The position numbers were made by a program, and so were the translations under genes. This document shows positions 44,192 to 52,313 of a DNA stretch of 64,000 bases, in pieces (positions within the stretch are counted from its first letter, which is position 1; each line of letters begins with the position of its first letter). The DNA comes from Cohnella silvisoli (GTDB taxonomy: Bacteria; Bacillota; Bacilli; Paenibacillales; Paenibacillaceae): NCBI RefSeq assembly GCF_021190915.1, contig NZ_JAIOAP010000018.1, positions 103,403-167,402 on the forward strand, written 5' to 3'. Below the pieces are notes generated by a model that was given only the letters and a program-made list of their open reading frames with translations, made no database searches and had not been told where the DNA came from.

Positions 44192-44310
44192 AAGGGGATG
44201 ATCATGAAACATTGAGCGTCTGAGGAAAGTATAAGATTACAACAAAAGCTTATACAGGAATTAGAGCATGTAACAAGCCTTATGCAGAGAAAAGAACCAT
44301 TGACCGTTTA
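44192..44310 (+). pseudogene. Possible remnant of a MerR-family regulator
   Basis: After AAGGGG (44193-44198) and ATG 44204 a frame stops after three codons (TGA) and then reads on as ASEESIRLQQKLIQELEHV, a coiled-coil like that in MerR C-termini, ending at TAA 44310. No helix-turn-helix part remains. The position directly behind a MerR-type promoter supports the idea; the sequence alone is weak. Confidence 0.3.
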
Positions 44311-44344
44311 AGAATTCACCCCCAGGGGAGGACAAAATAAAACC

Positions 44345-44785
44345 ATGAATGAACGATCTGTAAAGTACTCTACCTTTGTTATCGAGAGAAATTATAATGC
44401 ATCGCCCGAGCGGGTATTCTCCGCATGGTCGGACCCGTCGGCCAAAGCACGGTGGTTCGTTAAAGCCGACGAGTTCGACTTTCGGGTTGGTGGTCGAGAA
44501 ATCAACCGCGGCGGCCCGCCGAATGGTCCGATTTACACTTTCGACGCTTGCTACCAAGAGATCGTTCAGGACAGTCGCATCGTTTATACTTACACCCTGG
44601 ACCAAGGAGAGATACGGATTTCAGTCTCCGTGACGACAGTAGAAATAAAGCGATCAAGCAACGGTACTCAACTCATCTACACCGAACAAGGAGCTTTCTT
44701 GGATGGTCACGATACACCAGAACAACGCGAGCACGGCACAAAATTAATGTTAGATAAGCTAGGCTTGGAGCTGCAGAACGAATGA
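44345..44785 (+). CDS. SRPBCC (AHSA1-like) protein
   Basis: Second START-fold protein, 146 residues. ERNYNASPERVFSAWSDPSA, ARWFVKADEFDFRVGG and VYTYTLDQGEIRISVSVTTVE match the AHSA1/YndB pattern. It is not close to the copy at 43614 in detail. Its stop overlaps the start of the efflux pump (ATGA at 44782), so the two are co-translated; it may bind or sense the pump's substrate. Likely under the MerR-type promoter at 44131. Confidence 0.83.
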   Translation: MNERSVKYSTFVIERNYNASPERVFSAWSDPSAKARWFVKADEFDFRVGGREINRGGPPNGPIYTFDACYQEIVQDSRIVYTYTLDQGEIRISVSVTTVEIKRSSNGTQLIYTEQGAFLDGHDTPEQREHGTKLMLDKLGLELQNE

Positions 44786-46374
44786 AGAACGCATTGCATG
44801 GAAAAGAGATGAAGGCCGGCAAGCGTGAATGGATCGGGCTCGCGGTACTGGCCTTGCCCGCCCTTCTCGTCTCGATTGATCTCTCGGTAATGATTCTCGC
44901 ATTGCCGCACATTGGTGCCGACCTCGGCGCCGATAGCGCTCAGCAGCTGTGGATCATCGACATCTACGGATTCATGCTCGCCGGGTTCTTGATCACCATG
45001 GGGACGCTGGGAGATCGGATCGGCCGCCGCAAACTGCTGTTGATCGGCGGGAGCGCATTCATGATAGCCTCGATATTGGCTGCATTCTCTCGAAGCGCTG
45101 AGATGCTCATTGCGGCCCGAGCAATACTCGGTATAGCCGGAGCGACTGTATCGCCTTCTACTTTAGCCTTGATTAGCAATATGTTCCGTGACCATAAGCA
45201 GCGCTCCCTTGCCATCGGCATTTGGTTAACGTGCTCTATGGGCGGTATGGCCCTTGGACCGGTAGTTGGAGGTGTCATGTTGGATCACTTCTGGTGGGGC
45301 TCGGTGTTCCTTCTGGGTGTACCGGTCATGTTGCTTCTACTAATAACCGGACCTATGTTGCTGCCTGAATACCGACACCCCGAATGCAGCCGGCTGGATT
45401 TGACCAGTGTCGCGTTATCGCTGGGCGCCATCCTGCCGGTCATATACGGCCTCAAGGAAATCGCCAAGCACGGTCTGCAGATGGTGCCTGCACTGTTAAT
45501 ACTGGCGGGCGTCGTCCTCGGCACGGTGTTCGTGTCGCGGCAGCGCAGGCTGACGAGTCCCCTGCTGGACCTACGACTGTTTACGAGTCCCGGATTCAGC
45601 GCTGCACTGGGGGGCATGTTCGGTATTACACTGACAGGAGCGACCATGCTCTTCATCGCGCAGTACCTCCAATTCGTACAAGGAATGTCGCCGCTTCAGG
45701 CAGGGTTGTATATGCTCCCTGGGGTAATTGCCTCGATGGTCGGTATGTTTTTCTCACCGCTTATCGCACGCCGGATCCGACCGGCCCGGCTTATCGGAAC
45801 GGGTCTATTGGTATCGACCGCGGGCTGTTTTCTGCTGACCCAGGTGGGGGTTGAGTCAGGTCTCACGTTTCTAGTGCTCGGGTACATCTGCTTCAATTTA
45901 GGTGCAGCCCCGCTCCCGAGCCTGTCCAGCGACCTTATCATCGGCTCAGCCCCGCCGGAAAAGGCAGGATCGGCGGCCTCCATGCTGCAAACCAGCGGCG
46001 AATTCGCCTTCGCGCTAGGTATCGCAGTCTTGGGCAGCATCGGCACGGTCGTTTATCGCAACCAGGTGGCGAACTCTATTCCCACCGACTTGTCGACGTC
46101 CGCGGTACAAGCTTCCCGCGACAGCTTGGCCGGTGCCACGGCTATAGCGGAAGGCCTCTCAGAACAAGTCGGCAAGGCACTGCTCACGGGGGCACGCGAA
46201 GCCTTTACGAGCGGGATGCACGCCGTTGCGGCAGCCAGCGGCGCCATCATGCTTGTTATCATCGTCCTTGTCGTTACGCGGCTTCGGCATGTACGACCAA
46301 TCGGAGAGACTCAGTCTAGCCAAGCCGGCAGTATTCCAGAAGTTGCACCCGGCCCAGTCAAAGTATCAAGGTAG
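44782..46374 (+). CDS. DHA2-family (14-helix) MFS drug efflux transporter
   Basis: Proton-driven multidrug exporter of 530 residues, with about 14 hydrophobic segments. Motif A between helices 2 and 3 is GTLGDRIGRRKLLLIGG. The first helix has DLSVMILALPHIGADLG, the D1 pattern of QacA/EmrB/SmvA pumps, and motif C is GPVVGGVML. Best grouped with QacA/SmvA-type quaternary-ammonium exporters; the substrate is not known. Coupled to the SRPBCC gene and downstream of a MerR-type promoter, as expected for an inducible pump. Confidence 0.87.
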   Translation: MKNALHGKEMKAGKREWIGLAVLALPALLVSIDLSVMILALPHIGADLGADSAQQLWIIDIYGFMLAGFLITMGTLGDRIGRRKLLLIGGSAFMIASILAAFSRSAEMLIAARAILGIAGATVSPSTLALISNMFRDHKQRSLAIGIWLTCSMGGMALGPVVGGVMLDHFWWGSVFLLGVPVMLLLLITGPMLLPEYRHPECSRLDLTSVALSLGAILPVIYGLKEIAKHGLQMVPALLILAGVVLGTVFVSRQRRLTSPLLDLRLFTSPGFSAALGGMFGITLTGATMLFIAQYLQFVQGMSPLQAGLYMLPGVIASMVGMFFSPLIARRIRPARLIGTGLLVSTAGCFLLTQVGVESGLTFLVLGYICFNLGAAPLPSLSSDLIIGSAPPEKAGSAASMLQTSGEFAFALGIAVLGSIGTVVYRNQVANSIPTDLSTSAVQASRDSLAGATAIAEGLSEQVGKALLTGAREAFTSGMHAVAAASGAIMLVIIVLVVTRLRHVRPIGETQSSQAGSIPEVAPGPVKVSR

Positions 46375-46556
46375 TTGCACTACCTAGTCATGCTTAAGTA
46401 AGAAACCAACCAGAAATCCTGAGATAAATGCCGTATTCAATGTATTCTTGGTAGTAGCATCAACAAGCCGACCAAAACTGGAACAACGCGGTATCTGACA
46501 CGCTGGGGCGTCTGGGTCGGTATTACTGTCGCCCTGACGAGATATCAATATAACTG

Positions 46557-46608
46557 AACCGCTCGATATCGGATTTATTTTCCGAAACTCGGGCGGTTTA
46601 TTATATTT
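46557..46608 (+). terminator. Intrinsic terminator after the efflux pump
   Basis: AACCGC pairs with GCGGTT around an inner TCGGA/TCCGA hairpin, followed by TATTATATTT. The 46375-46556 stretch before it holds no convincing gene. Confidence 0.6.
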
Positions 46609-46667
46609 CCAACCGAGCCAGATGGATCACATCGGCGGATGGTTTTCACAAAATAAATTCCTTATGT

Positions 46668-46683
46668 GTGATGAACTTCACAT
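46668..46683 (+). promoter_or_regulatory. CRP/FNR-type operator upstream of the DoxX gene
   Basis: TGTGA, six bases, TCACA: a perfect match to the CRP/FNR-family dyad, 75 bases before the DoxX gene. In this group of bacteria an Fnr- or CcpA-unrelated CRP-like regulator would be the reader; which one is not known. Confidence 0.5.
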
Positions 46684-46758
46684 CGTGGAATTCCATACAC
46701 AACGATACTGAGGGTGTAAGATAAACAAATCCAACATACCTGAGGGGAGATGACCATC

Positions 46759-47307
46759 ATGGTCATGAGATGGTTCAAAGAAAATGTCTGGGCGGCAGTT
46801 GCGGTTACGTTGTTACGAATTTATGTCGGTTGGCAATGGATTGACGCAGGTTGGCACAAATTGACCGGTGGATTTGACGCCAGCGGGTTTCTAAAGGGAG
46901 CGGTCGGCAAGCCGGTAGCGGATCACGCCACCAAGGAAGTTTTGTTTCCGAATTACACCTACTTCCTAAATCATTTCGCATTACCGAACGTGAAGTTGAT
47001 CAACATTTTGATTCCTTGCGGCGAATTTTTGATCGGTCTCGGACTTATCCTCGGGGGACTAACGCTGACGGCTGCATTCTTCGGTATGTTACTGAACTTC
47101 ATGTTCCTAATGGCCGGTACTGTTAGCACCAATCCATGGCTACTCATGCTTGGCGTAATCGTGTTCACAGCCGGAGCTAACGCAAGACGCTTCGGACTTG
47201 ATGCATACTTGCTGCCATTGCTTCGCAAAGGCTGGACAAAGTTGACGAACCGAACGGATCATACCAAAACGGACAACAATATTAACGGGAAAGTCCTGCC
47301 CCATTGA
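46759..47307 (+). CDS. DoxX-family membrane protein
   Basis: Protein of about 182 residues with four transmembrane segments (LLRIYVGWQWIDAGWHKLTGG, a middle pair, and a last one near LLMLGVIVFTAGA). The family is found in thiosulphate:quinone oxidoreductases and in redox-stress membrane complexes; the single protein here has no visible redox motif. ATG 46759 has GGGGAG 9 bases upstream; ATG 46750 directly touches that site. A CRP/FNR-type box precedes it, in line with redox or oxygen control. Confidence 0.82.
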   Translation: MVMRWFKENVWAAVAVTLLRIYVGWQWIDAGWHKLTGGFDASGFLKGAVGKPVADHATKEVLFPNYTYFLNHFALPNVKLINILIPCGEFLIGLGLILGGLTLTAAFFGMLLNFMFLMAGTVSTNPWLLMLGVIVFTAGANARRFGLDAYLLPLLRKGWTKLTNRTDHTKTDNNINGKVLPH

Positions 47308-47437
47308 TGCGGAAGAAAGGGGATCGAAGCTATTCAAGCTTCGGGTTCGCCTCTTCTTGAATTAACTGCAGTGGGGAGAAGAAAACGCGAAACTGTGTGA
47401 AAATTGGATTCTTCCATAAAAAAAGGGGCTGAGCTCA

Positions 47438-47971
47438 TTGAAAATGATCATTCGAGGAAAAAACGTGGAAGTTACCGAGGCTCTAAAGAAATATGCCGAG
47501 GATAAGTTGGGACGGTTGAACAAGGTGCCGATCGATGAAGCAGAAATGCAAGTCACATTATCGATATTAGGCCATCAGCCGCTGCATAAAGTGGAGGTCA
47601 CTTTACGCGACGGGGGTACGGTAATTCGAGCCGAAGAAGTTACCGAGGATATGTATACTTCGATTGATCAAGCAGCCGTCAAATTGACAGGTAAGTTCCG
47701 CAAATGGAAAGAGAAGATCAGAAGCCGGATTAACCGGAACGGAGCAAAGATATTGGCATCAGAAATTCATGAGGAAGATGTGCCGGATGAATATTTTCAA
47801 GTGGAACGCATAAAGGCTATTCCTTTCAAACCGGTCGATATTCAGGAAGCCATTCTGCAAATGAATTTGTTAGACCACGGTTTCCATGTATTCATGAATT
47901 CGGAAACCAATCAAACTGAAGTCTTATATAGGCGCCATAACGGGACGTACGGCTTGATCAGAGCCGATTAA
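47438..47971 (+). CDS. hpf: Long-form ribosome hibernation promoting factor
   Basis: Binds the 30S subunit and pairs 70S ribosomes into inactive 100S dimers. Length is 177 residues. The N-terminal S30AE domain is MIIRGKNVEVTEALKKYAEDK to the RKWKEKI helix, followed by a charged linker and the C-terminal dimerisation domain (ERIKAIPFKPVDIQEAILQM, then HGFHVFMNSETNQTEVLYRR). TTG 47438 has AAGGGG 9 bases upstream; ATG 47444 is possible. Joined to an HPr kinase gene 32 bases later, an unusual neighbour; it may be a second hpf copy. Confidence 0.9.
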   Translation: MKMIIRGKNVEVTEALKKYAEDKLGRLNKVPIDEAEMQVTLSILGHQPLHKVEVTLRDGGTVIRAEEVTEDMYTSIDQAAVKLTGKFRKWKEKIRSRINRNGAKILASEIHEEDVPDEYFQVERIKAIPFKPVDIQEAILQMNLLDHGFHVFMNSETNQTEVLYRRHNGTYGLIRAD

Positions 47972-47982
47972 TCTCATGATCT

Positions 47983-47994
47983 GGGGGGGGGGGG
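47983..47994 (+). repeat. Homopolymer of 12 G in the hpf-hprK gap
   Basis: Twelve consecutive G end 9 bases before ATG 48004, exactly where the Shine-Dalgarno of the HPr kinase gene should be, and no other ribosome-binding site is present. A change in tract length would alter translation strength rather than the frame. Confidence 0.8.
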
Positions 47995-48003
47995 ATCCGA
48001 ACG

Positions 48004-48918
48004 ATGAAATCTGTGACAATAAAAGATTTGGCCGATCGGTTTTCACTGGAGATCCTTGCAGGAAGCACTCACCTGCATCAATCGATAACCAAGTCCAGGG
48101 CAAATCGCCCGGGACTGGAGTTCGCAGGGTATTTTGAGTTTTTCTCACATGCGCATGTTCAGATCCTAGGTCAGAAAGAGATCAATTATTTACACACCCT
48201 AAGCGAGAATGAGCGGAATAACCGAATCGGAAACATCGTGCGATACCACCCGCCTTGCTTTATCGTTACCCGGAATCAAGCAGGGTTCAAATATTTGATC
48301 AAGTATTGCGAGGAAGAAGGGATCCCTCTTCTGCGTACAAAGGAACCGACGTCCAAGTTCATGGAACGGGTCGACGATTATCTAGCCAAACAACTGGCGC
48401 CCGAGATGAGTATCCACGGCGTTTGTGTCAATGTCTCAGGCATTGGCATACTTCTTCGTGGAATATCCGGCGTGGGGAAAAGCGAGACGGCGCACACTCT
48501 GATTCGAAGAGGACATCGTCTAGTTGCCGATGATGTGGTTGTCTTAAAGAAGATTAGTCCAGAAACGATTATTGGGACACATGACGGAAAAACGAAGGAA
48601 TTTCTTGCTCTTCGAAGCATCGGCTTGATTAACGTGTCTCGGATATATGGCCGTAAGGCTTTTCAGGATGAAACTCCTATCATCCTTGATATCGAATTGA
48701 CAAAGTGGGAGGATCAGGCACTGAATAACGAATTGGAGTTGGAACCGAAATTTACTGAGTATCTGGATACTCAAATCCCGCATATTGAAATCCAACTCCA
48801 GCCTGGAAGAGACGTTGCGGGATTAGTAGAAGCTGCAGCAAACAACTGGTACCTTCGTCAACAAGGCTACAGTGCAGTTGAAGATTTTATGAGGCGATTG
48901 GAGCAGCATTCGGATTGA
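48004..48918 (+). CDS. hprK: HPr kinase/phosphorylase-like protein
   Basis: Bifunctional enzyme that phosphorylates and dephosphorylates HPr on Ser46 in carbon catabolite control. Length is 304 residues. Family motifs: FFSHAHVQILG and RFHPP-like RYHPPCFIVT in the N-domain, catalytic His in SIHGVCVNVSG (about 138), Walker A GISGVGKSETA (153-163), VADDVV (about 174-179) and the signature LALRSIGLINVSRIYG. That signature usually reads LE(V/I)RGLGIINV, so it is diverged here. A housekeeping hprK normally sits with lgt; this one pairs with hpf, so it is probably a paralogue whose target may be another protein. Confidence 0.82.
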   Translation: MKSVTIKDLADRFSLEILAGSTHLHQSITKSRANRPGLEFAGYFEFFSHAHVQILGQKEINYLHTLSENERNNRIGNIVRYHPPCFIVTRNQAGFKYLIKYCEEEGIPLLRTKEPTSKFMERVDDYLAKQLAPEMSIHGVCVNVSGIGILLRGISGVGKSETAHTLIRRGHRLVADDVVVLKKISPETIIGTHDGKTKEFLALRSIGLINVSRIYGRKAFQDETPIILDIELTKWEDQALNNELELEPKFTEYLDTQIPHIEIQLQPGRDVAGLVEAAANNWYLRQQGYSAVEDFMRRLEQHSD

Positions 48919-48956
48919 GCCTTCCAAAGTATGATAGGCGTGTCTAGTTTGTGTGT

Positions 48957-49394
48957 TTACTGTGTTTGCTGACCATCGTACTGCTTCTGCTTTTTCTTCA
49001 TTCTTGTGCCCAGTATGATGAGGGCGACATAGATTACGATGGCAATCGAATCTATAAGCGTATCCGTAAGACCCGATACATCAAGCAATGCCGTTATGCC
49101 AATAATAACCATCAGTCGGACGATCAGGATCGCCGCGATCAACCATGCGGCAAACCGGATCCTTGATCGCTCGGTTTGGAATGACATGAAAATGAAAGCG
49201 ATGCCTAAGACCAGATTTTCTGCCGTGATGATGTGCCAGACATATGTGAATACTGTCCGGGTATCCACGGATATCGCCTCAATGTTGAGCATCGGCAGTA
49301 CAGCGGATTGCCCGTTCCAAGCGTGCGTGACGGCAAACAGCATTGCAAGGACGCCTGCAATCAGATAATAAAAATTCTTAACCTTGATGTTCAC
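48957..49394 (-). CDS. Four-helix membrane protein of unknown function
   Basis: Protein of 145 residues with four hydrophobic segments (FYYLIAGVLAMLFAVTHAWNG; FTYVWHIITAENLVLGIAFIF; FAAWLIAAILIVRLMVIIG; IDSIAIVIYVALIILG) and a basic tail. I start it at GTG 49394 (GAAGG just upstream), which overlaps the end of the merR gene by 17 bases, so they are translationally coupled. Family not recognised. By context it is the regulated target of the MerR protein, perhaps a small exporter or sensor. Confidence 0.65.
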   Translation of the reverse strand: MNIKVKNFYYLIAGVLAMLFAVTHAWNGQSAVLPMLNIEAISVDTRTVFTYVWHIITAENLVLGIAFIFMSFQTERSRIRFAAWLIAAILIVRLMVIIGITALLDVSGLTDTLIDSIAIVIYVALIILGTRMKKKQKQYDGQQTQ

Positions 49395-49851
49395 CACAAC
49401 CTTCTTTGGAAATTCCCGGTTCATTCTTTTGGATATCCTTGTAAATTTCGCGAACAATCTCTGCCAGAAGTTGGTCACTATCGTTATTAAAGTCCCTTAG
49501 CGTTTCGGCTGCGACGTCGAGCAGCCGACTGACCTTTTCCAGATGAGCAATCTTCTCGCGCGTTTTTGCGTTCTTTGCATCGAAGAACGCGGCAACCTCT
49601 TCGCAGTAAGCGGGGTCGATATTTTCCATCTTGCGGAAACCAAACTTCCCCCTGATTTCGTCAAGAGAAAAGTCTGCATACTGCATGATCTGAATATTCA
49701 TCAAGTCGATGAGGTCGTTCTTCGAATACCTGCGGTACCGATTGTCTTCCCGGGACGGCGAGACGATCCCTATCCGGTCATAATACCGAAGCGTATCCTT
49801 CGGCATCCCAAGTATCCGTGAAACCTCTTGTATAGAATATAGTTTTTTCAT
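49378..49851 (-). CDS. MerR-family transcriptional regulator
   Basis: Protein of 157 residues. The N-terminal winged helix-turn-helix is clear (YSIQEVSRILGMPKDTLRYYDRIGIV, RYRRYSKNDLIDLMNI), followed by a long coiled coil (AFFDAKNAKTREKIAHLEKV) that forms the dimer. The short tail has one Cys and no metal-binding pattern, so the inducer is not a typical metal. The 19-bp-spacer promoter upstream shows autoregulation is likely. Confidence 0.88.
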   Translation of the reverse strand: MKKLYSIQEVSRILGMPKDTLRYYDRIGIVSPSREDNRYRRYSKNDLIDLMNIQIMQYADFSLDEIRGKFGFRKMENIDPAYCEEVAAFFDAKNAKTREKIAHLEKVSRLLDVAAETLRDFNNDSDQLLAEIVREIYKDIQKNEPGISKEGCGEHQG

Positions 49852-49857
49852 AAGATC

Positions 49858-49888
49858 AAAATATCATTTGAGTTGACTCCAATGTCAA
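49858..49888 (-). promoter_or_regulatory. MerR-type promoter with 19-bp spacer
   Basis: On the minus strand TTGACA (49888-49883), 19 bases, then TATTTT (49863-49858). The spacer contains TTGGAGT-C-AACTCAA, an imperfect inverted repeat. It lies just upstream of the merR gene. Confidence 0.6.
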
Positions 49889-50064
49889 GTTATTTTTCGT
49901 TTATTTTCGCAAAATTCCAATGGATTACCTAGAGCAGTTCCGCGGAAGTTCACAGCTTCTAATTCCTTCATGTATCTTTCTACAACAAGGATAGGTATTC
50001 ACCCATGATTGCTCAAGTGAGTATCCTATTGAAGTTGAGAATGATAATAAACGGAGGAATTAGC

Positions 50065-50847
50065 GTGGGATACTTTGTTACTGTAGAACCAGGCGTAAGA
50101 ATATACGTAGAGGATCTAAACCCGGGAGGCAGCAAGACGATACTGTTTATACACGGTTGGCCTTTAAGCCATAAACAGTTTGAATATCAGTTCGATGTTC
50201 TGCCCGCATTGGGATATCGTTGCATAGGGATCGACTGGAGAGGCTTCGGAGAATCGGATAAACCGGTGAGCGGCTACAATTATGACCGGCTGGCGGATGA
50301 TGTGCGTGCGGTAGTTGGTGCGCTTAGATTAGACAACTTCACGCTAGCCGGTCACTCCACGGGGGGAGCGATCGCCATTCGTTATATGGCTCGATATAAT
50401 GGCTGGGGAGTATCTAAACTTGTCCTTATAGACGCAGCGGCTCCGACTGGTTTTACAACGGAAACCGCAAATAAACTCATTGCCGAAACTTTAAATGATC
50501 GCCCTAAAATGCTGCAGGGAGTAACGGATATGTTTTTCTTTCAGTATATAACCGAGCGATTCTCTGACTGGTTCTTTCAAATGGGATTGCAGGCAGCAGG
50601 TTGGTCGACCGCGGCCATAGCAGCATCGCTAAGAGATGAGAAGTTATATCAGGATCTTGATAAAATATTCGTTCCGACTTTGATCATTCACGGAATCCAT
50701 GACAAAGTGATTCCATTCGCACAAGCTCAGGAAGTAAATAAAAAAATAAGATATTCACAGCTTGTCCCGTTTCAATATAGCGGTCACGGCCCTTTCTGGG
50801 AGGAGCGGGACAAGTTTAACCAGCTATTGACGCAATTTATTGGGTAG
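50065..50847 (+). CDS. Alpha/beta hydrolase (chloroperoxidase-like)
   Basis: Hydrolase of 260 residues. The oxyanion region is FIHGWPLSHKQFEYQ and the nucleophile elbow is GHSTGGA (Ser). The acid is in HGIHDKVIP (Asp), and the catalytic His is in YSGHGPFWEE. This is the pattern of cofactor-free haloperoxidase-type esterases; the natural substrate is unknown. GTG 50065 is used because GGAGG lies about 8 bases upstream; upstream in-frame ATGs lack a ribosome-binding site. Confidence 0.85.
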   Translation: MGYFVTVEPGVRIYVEDLNPGGSKTILFIHGWPLSHKQFEYQFDVLPALGYRCIGIDWRGFGESDKPVSGYNYDRLADDVRAVVGALRLDNFTLAGHSTGGAIAIRYMARYNGWGVSKLVLIDAAAPTGFTTETANKLIAETLNDRPKMLQGVTDMFFFQYITERFSDWFFQMGLQAAGWSTAAIAASLRDEKLYQDLDKIFVPTLIIHGIHDKVIPFAQAQEVNKKIRYSQLVPFQYSGHGPFWEERDKFNQLLTQFIG

Positions 50848-50940
50848 TTTGTCGTGCTCATGCCTTGAGAATTACGGCTATATCCTATAAAATACATGTA
50901 TAGACGAAACGAATCGAACCGAATAGATAATACCCGGAGG

Positions 50941-50966
50941 AGCCTGCCATCAGCAGGCTTCTTTTT
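50941..50966 (+). terminator. Intrinsic terminator after the hydrolase
   Basis: AGCCTGC, CATCA loop, GCAGGCT, then TCTTTTT. Confidence 0.88.
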
Positions 50967-51024
50967 GCATTTTTTGGGGTTGCGGTAAGCCATACTAATA
51001 CGACATTTATTTTCAGGAGGCACT

Positions 51025-52305
51025 ATGGAACAGCAAGCAGCTTGGGCCATCGGAATTTTTCTTGTCATTTACGCGCTTATTATTACGGAGAAAATACATC
51101 GGACGATCGTAGCCATGATTGGCGGCATTCTGATGGTCGTATTTGGGATTGTAGACCAAGAAACAGCGATGCACCACATTGATTTTAATACGTTAGGACT
51201 TCTGATCGGCATGATGATCATTGTAAGCGTAACGGCAGATACCGGTGTGTTCAAATATATCGCCGTTGTCGCATCGAAGAAGGCTAAAGGCGATCCGGTT
51301 CGCATCCTGATTGCTTTGATCCTAATAACGGCGATGGGTTCGGCTTTCCTGGATAACGTCACAACCGTGCTTCTCATGATACCCGTAACGTTTAGTATAA
51401 CTAAGCAATTACGGGTTAATCCCTTTCCTTATTTGCTTACCCAAATTATTGCATCGAATATCGGAGGAATCGCGACGCTGATCGGCGATCCCCCGAACAT
51501 TATGATCGGAAGCGCCGTAAAGGAACTTACATTCACAGCCTTTATCGCTAACTTAGCACCCATCGTAATCATTATTATGCTGGTGAATATCCCGATTTTC
51601 GTATGGCTTTTCCGCAAAAGCATAACAACGACAGACGAATTAAAACGCGGCATTATGGAATTGGACGAGAAACAGCTCATTACGGATTCCAAGCTTCTGA
51701 AAAAAAGTTTAGCCGTTTTAGGCTTGACCATGATCGGATTTTTTACGCACCAGTTGCTTCATCTGGAGTCCGCTACCGTAGCCTTAGCAGGCGCGTTCTT
51801 GTTGTTGCTGTTAACCGGAGAACATAAGATGGAGGAAGCGTTCACCAAAGTGGAATGGATGACGATTTTCTTCTTCATCGGGTTGTTTGCCCTTGTGTCG
51901 GGCTTAATAGAAACAGGCGTTATTTCACAATTGGCGGAAAAAGCGATCGAATGGACGGGGGGAGACTTGGCGGCAACATCGATGCTGATTCTTTGGCTTA
52001 GCGCGATCGCGTCCGCTTTCCTTGATAACATTCCATTCGTGGCAACGATGATCCCAATGATTCAAGAAATGGGAACGATGGGTATTACAAATCTAGAGCC
52101 GCTATGGTGGAGTCTTGCATTGGGAGCTTGCTTAGGAGGTAATGGTGCACTGATCGGGGCTAGCGCTAATCTTATCGTAGCCGGGATGGCAGCAAAGGAA
52201 GGACATCCGATTTCGTTCATGAAATTTTTGAAGTACGGATTCCCGCTCATGATTCTATCGATCGTCATGGCGAACATATACGTATATTTAAGATATTTAC
52301 TGTAA
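51025..52305 (+). CDS. ArsB/NhaD-type ion transporter (IT superfamily)
   Basis: Membrane permease of 426 residues with about 11 hydrophobic segments in two inverted halves. The paired re-entrant motifs FLDNVTTVLLMIP and FLDNIPFVATMIP and the NIGGIATLIGDPPNIMI and LGGNGALIGASANLI segments are diagnostic for ArsB/NhaD/citrate-type carriers. The substrate (arsenite, Na+/H+ or an organic anion) cannot be told; no arsC or arsR is nearby, which speaks against arsenite. Own terminator upstream. Confidence 0.85.
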   Translation: MEQQAAWAIGIFLVIYALIITEKIHRTIVAMIGGILMVVFGIVDQETAMHHIDFNTLGLLIGMMIIVSVTADTGVFKYIAVVASKKAKGDPVRILIALILITAMGSAFLDNVTTVLLMIPVTFSITKQLRVNPFPYLLTQIIASNIGGIATLIGDPPNIMIGSAVKELTFTAFIANLAPIVIIIMLVNIPIFVWLFRKSITTTDELKRGIMELDEKQLITDSKLLKKSLAVLGLTMIGFFTHQLLHLESATVALAGAFLLLLLTGEHKMEEAFTKVEWMTIFFFIGLFALVSGLIETGVISQLAEKAIEWTGGDLAATSMLILWLSAIASAFLDNIPFVATMIPMIQEMGTMGITNLEPLWWSLALGACLGGNGALIGASANLIVAGMAAKEGHPISFMKFLKYGFPLMILSIVMANIYVYLRYLL

Positions 52306-52313
52306 TGACCGTA

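Noticed and set aside
45384..45854. 156-codon frame inside the efflux pump gene
   Set aside because: It is an out-of-frame reading of a transporter with 14 clear membrane segments.
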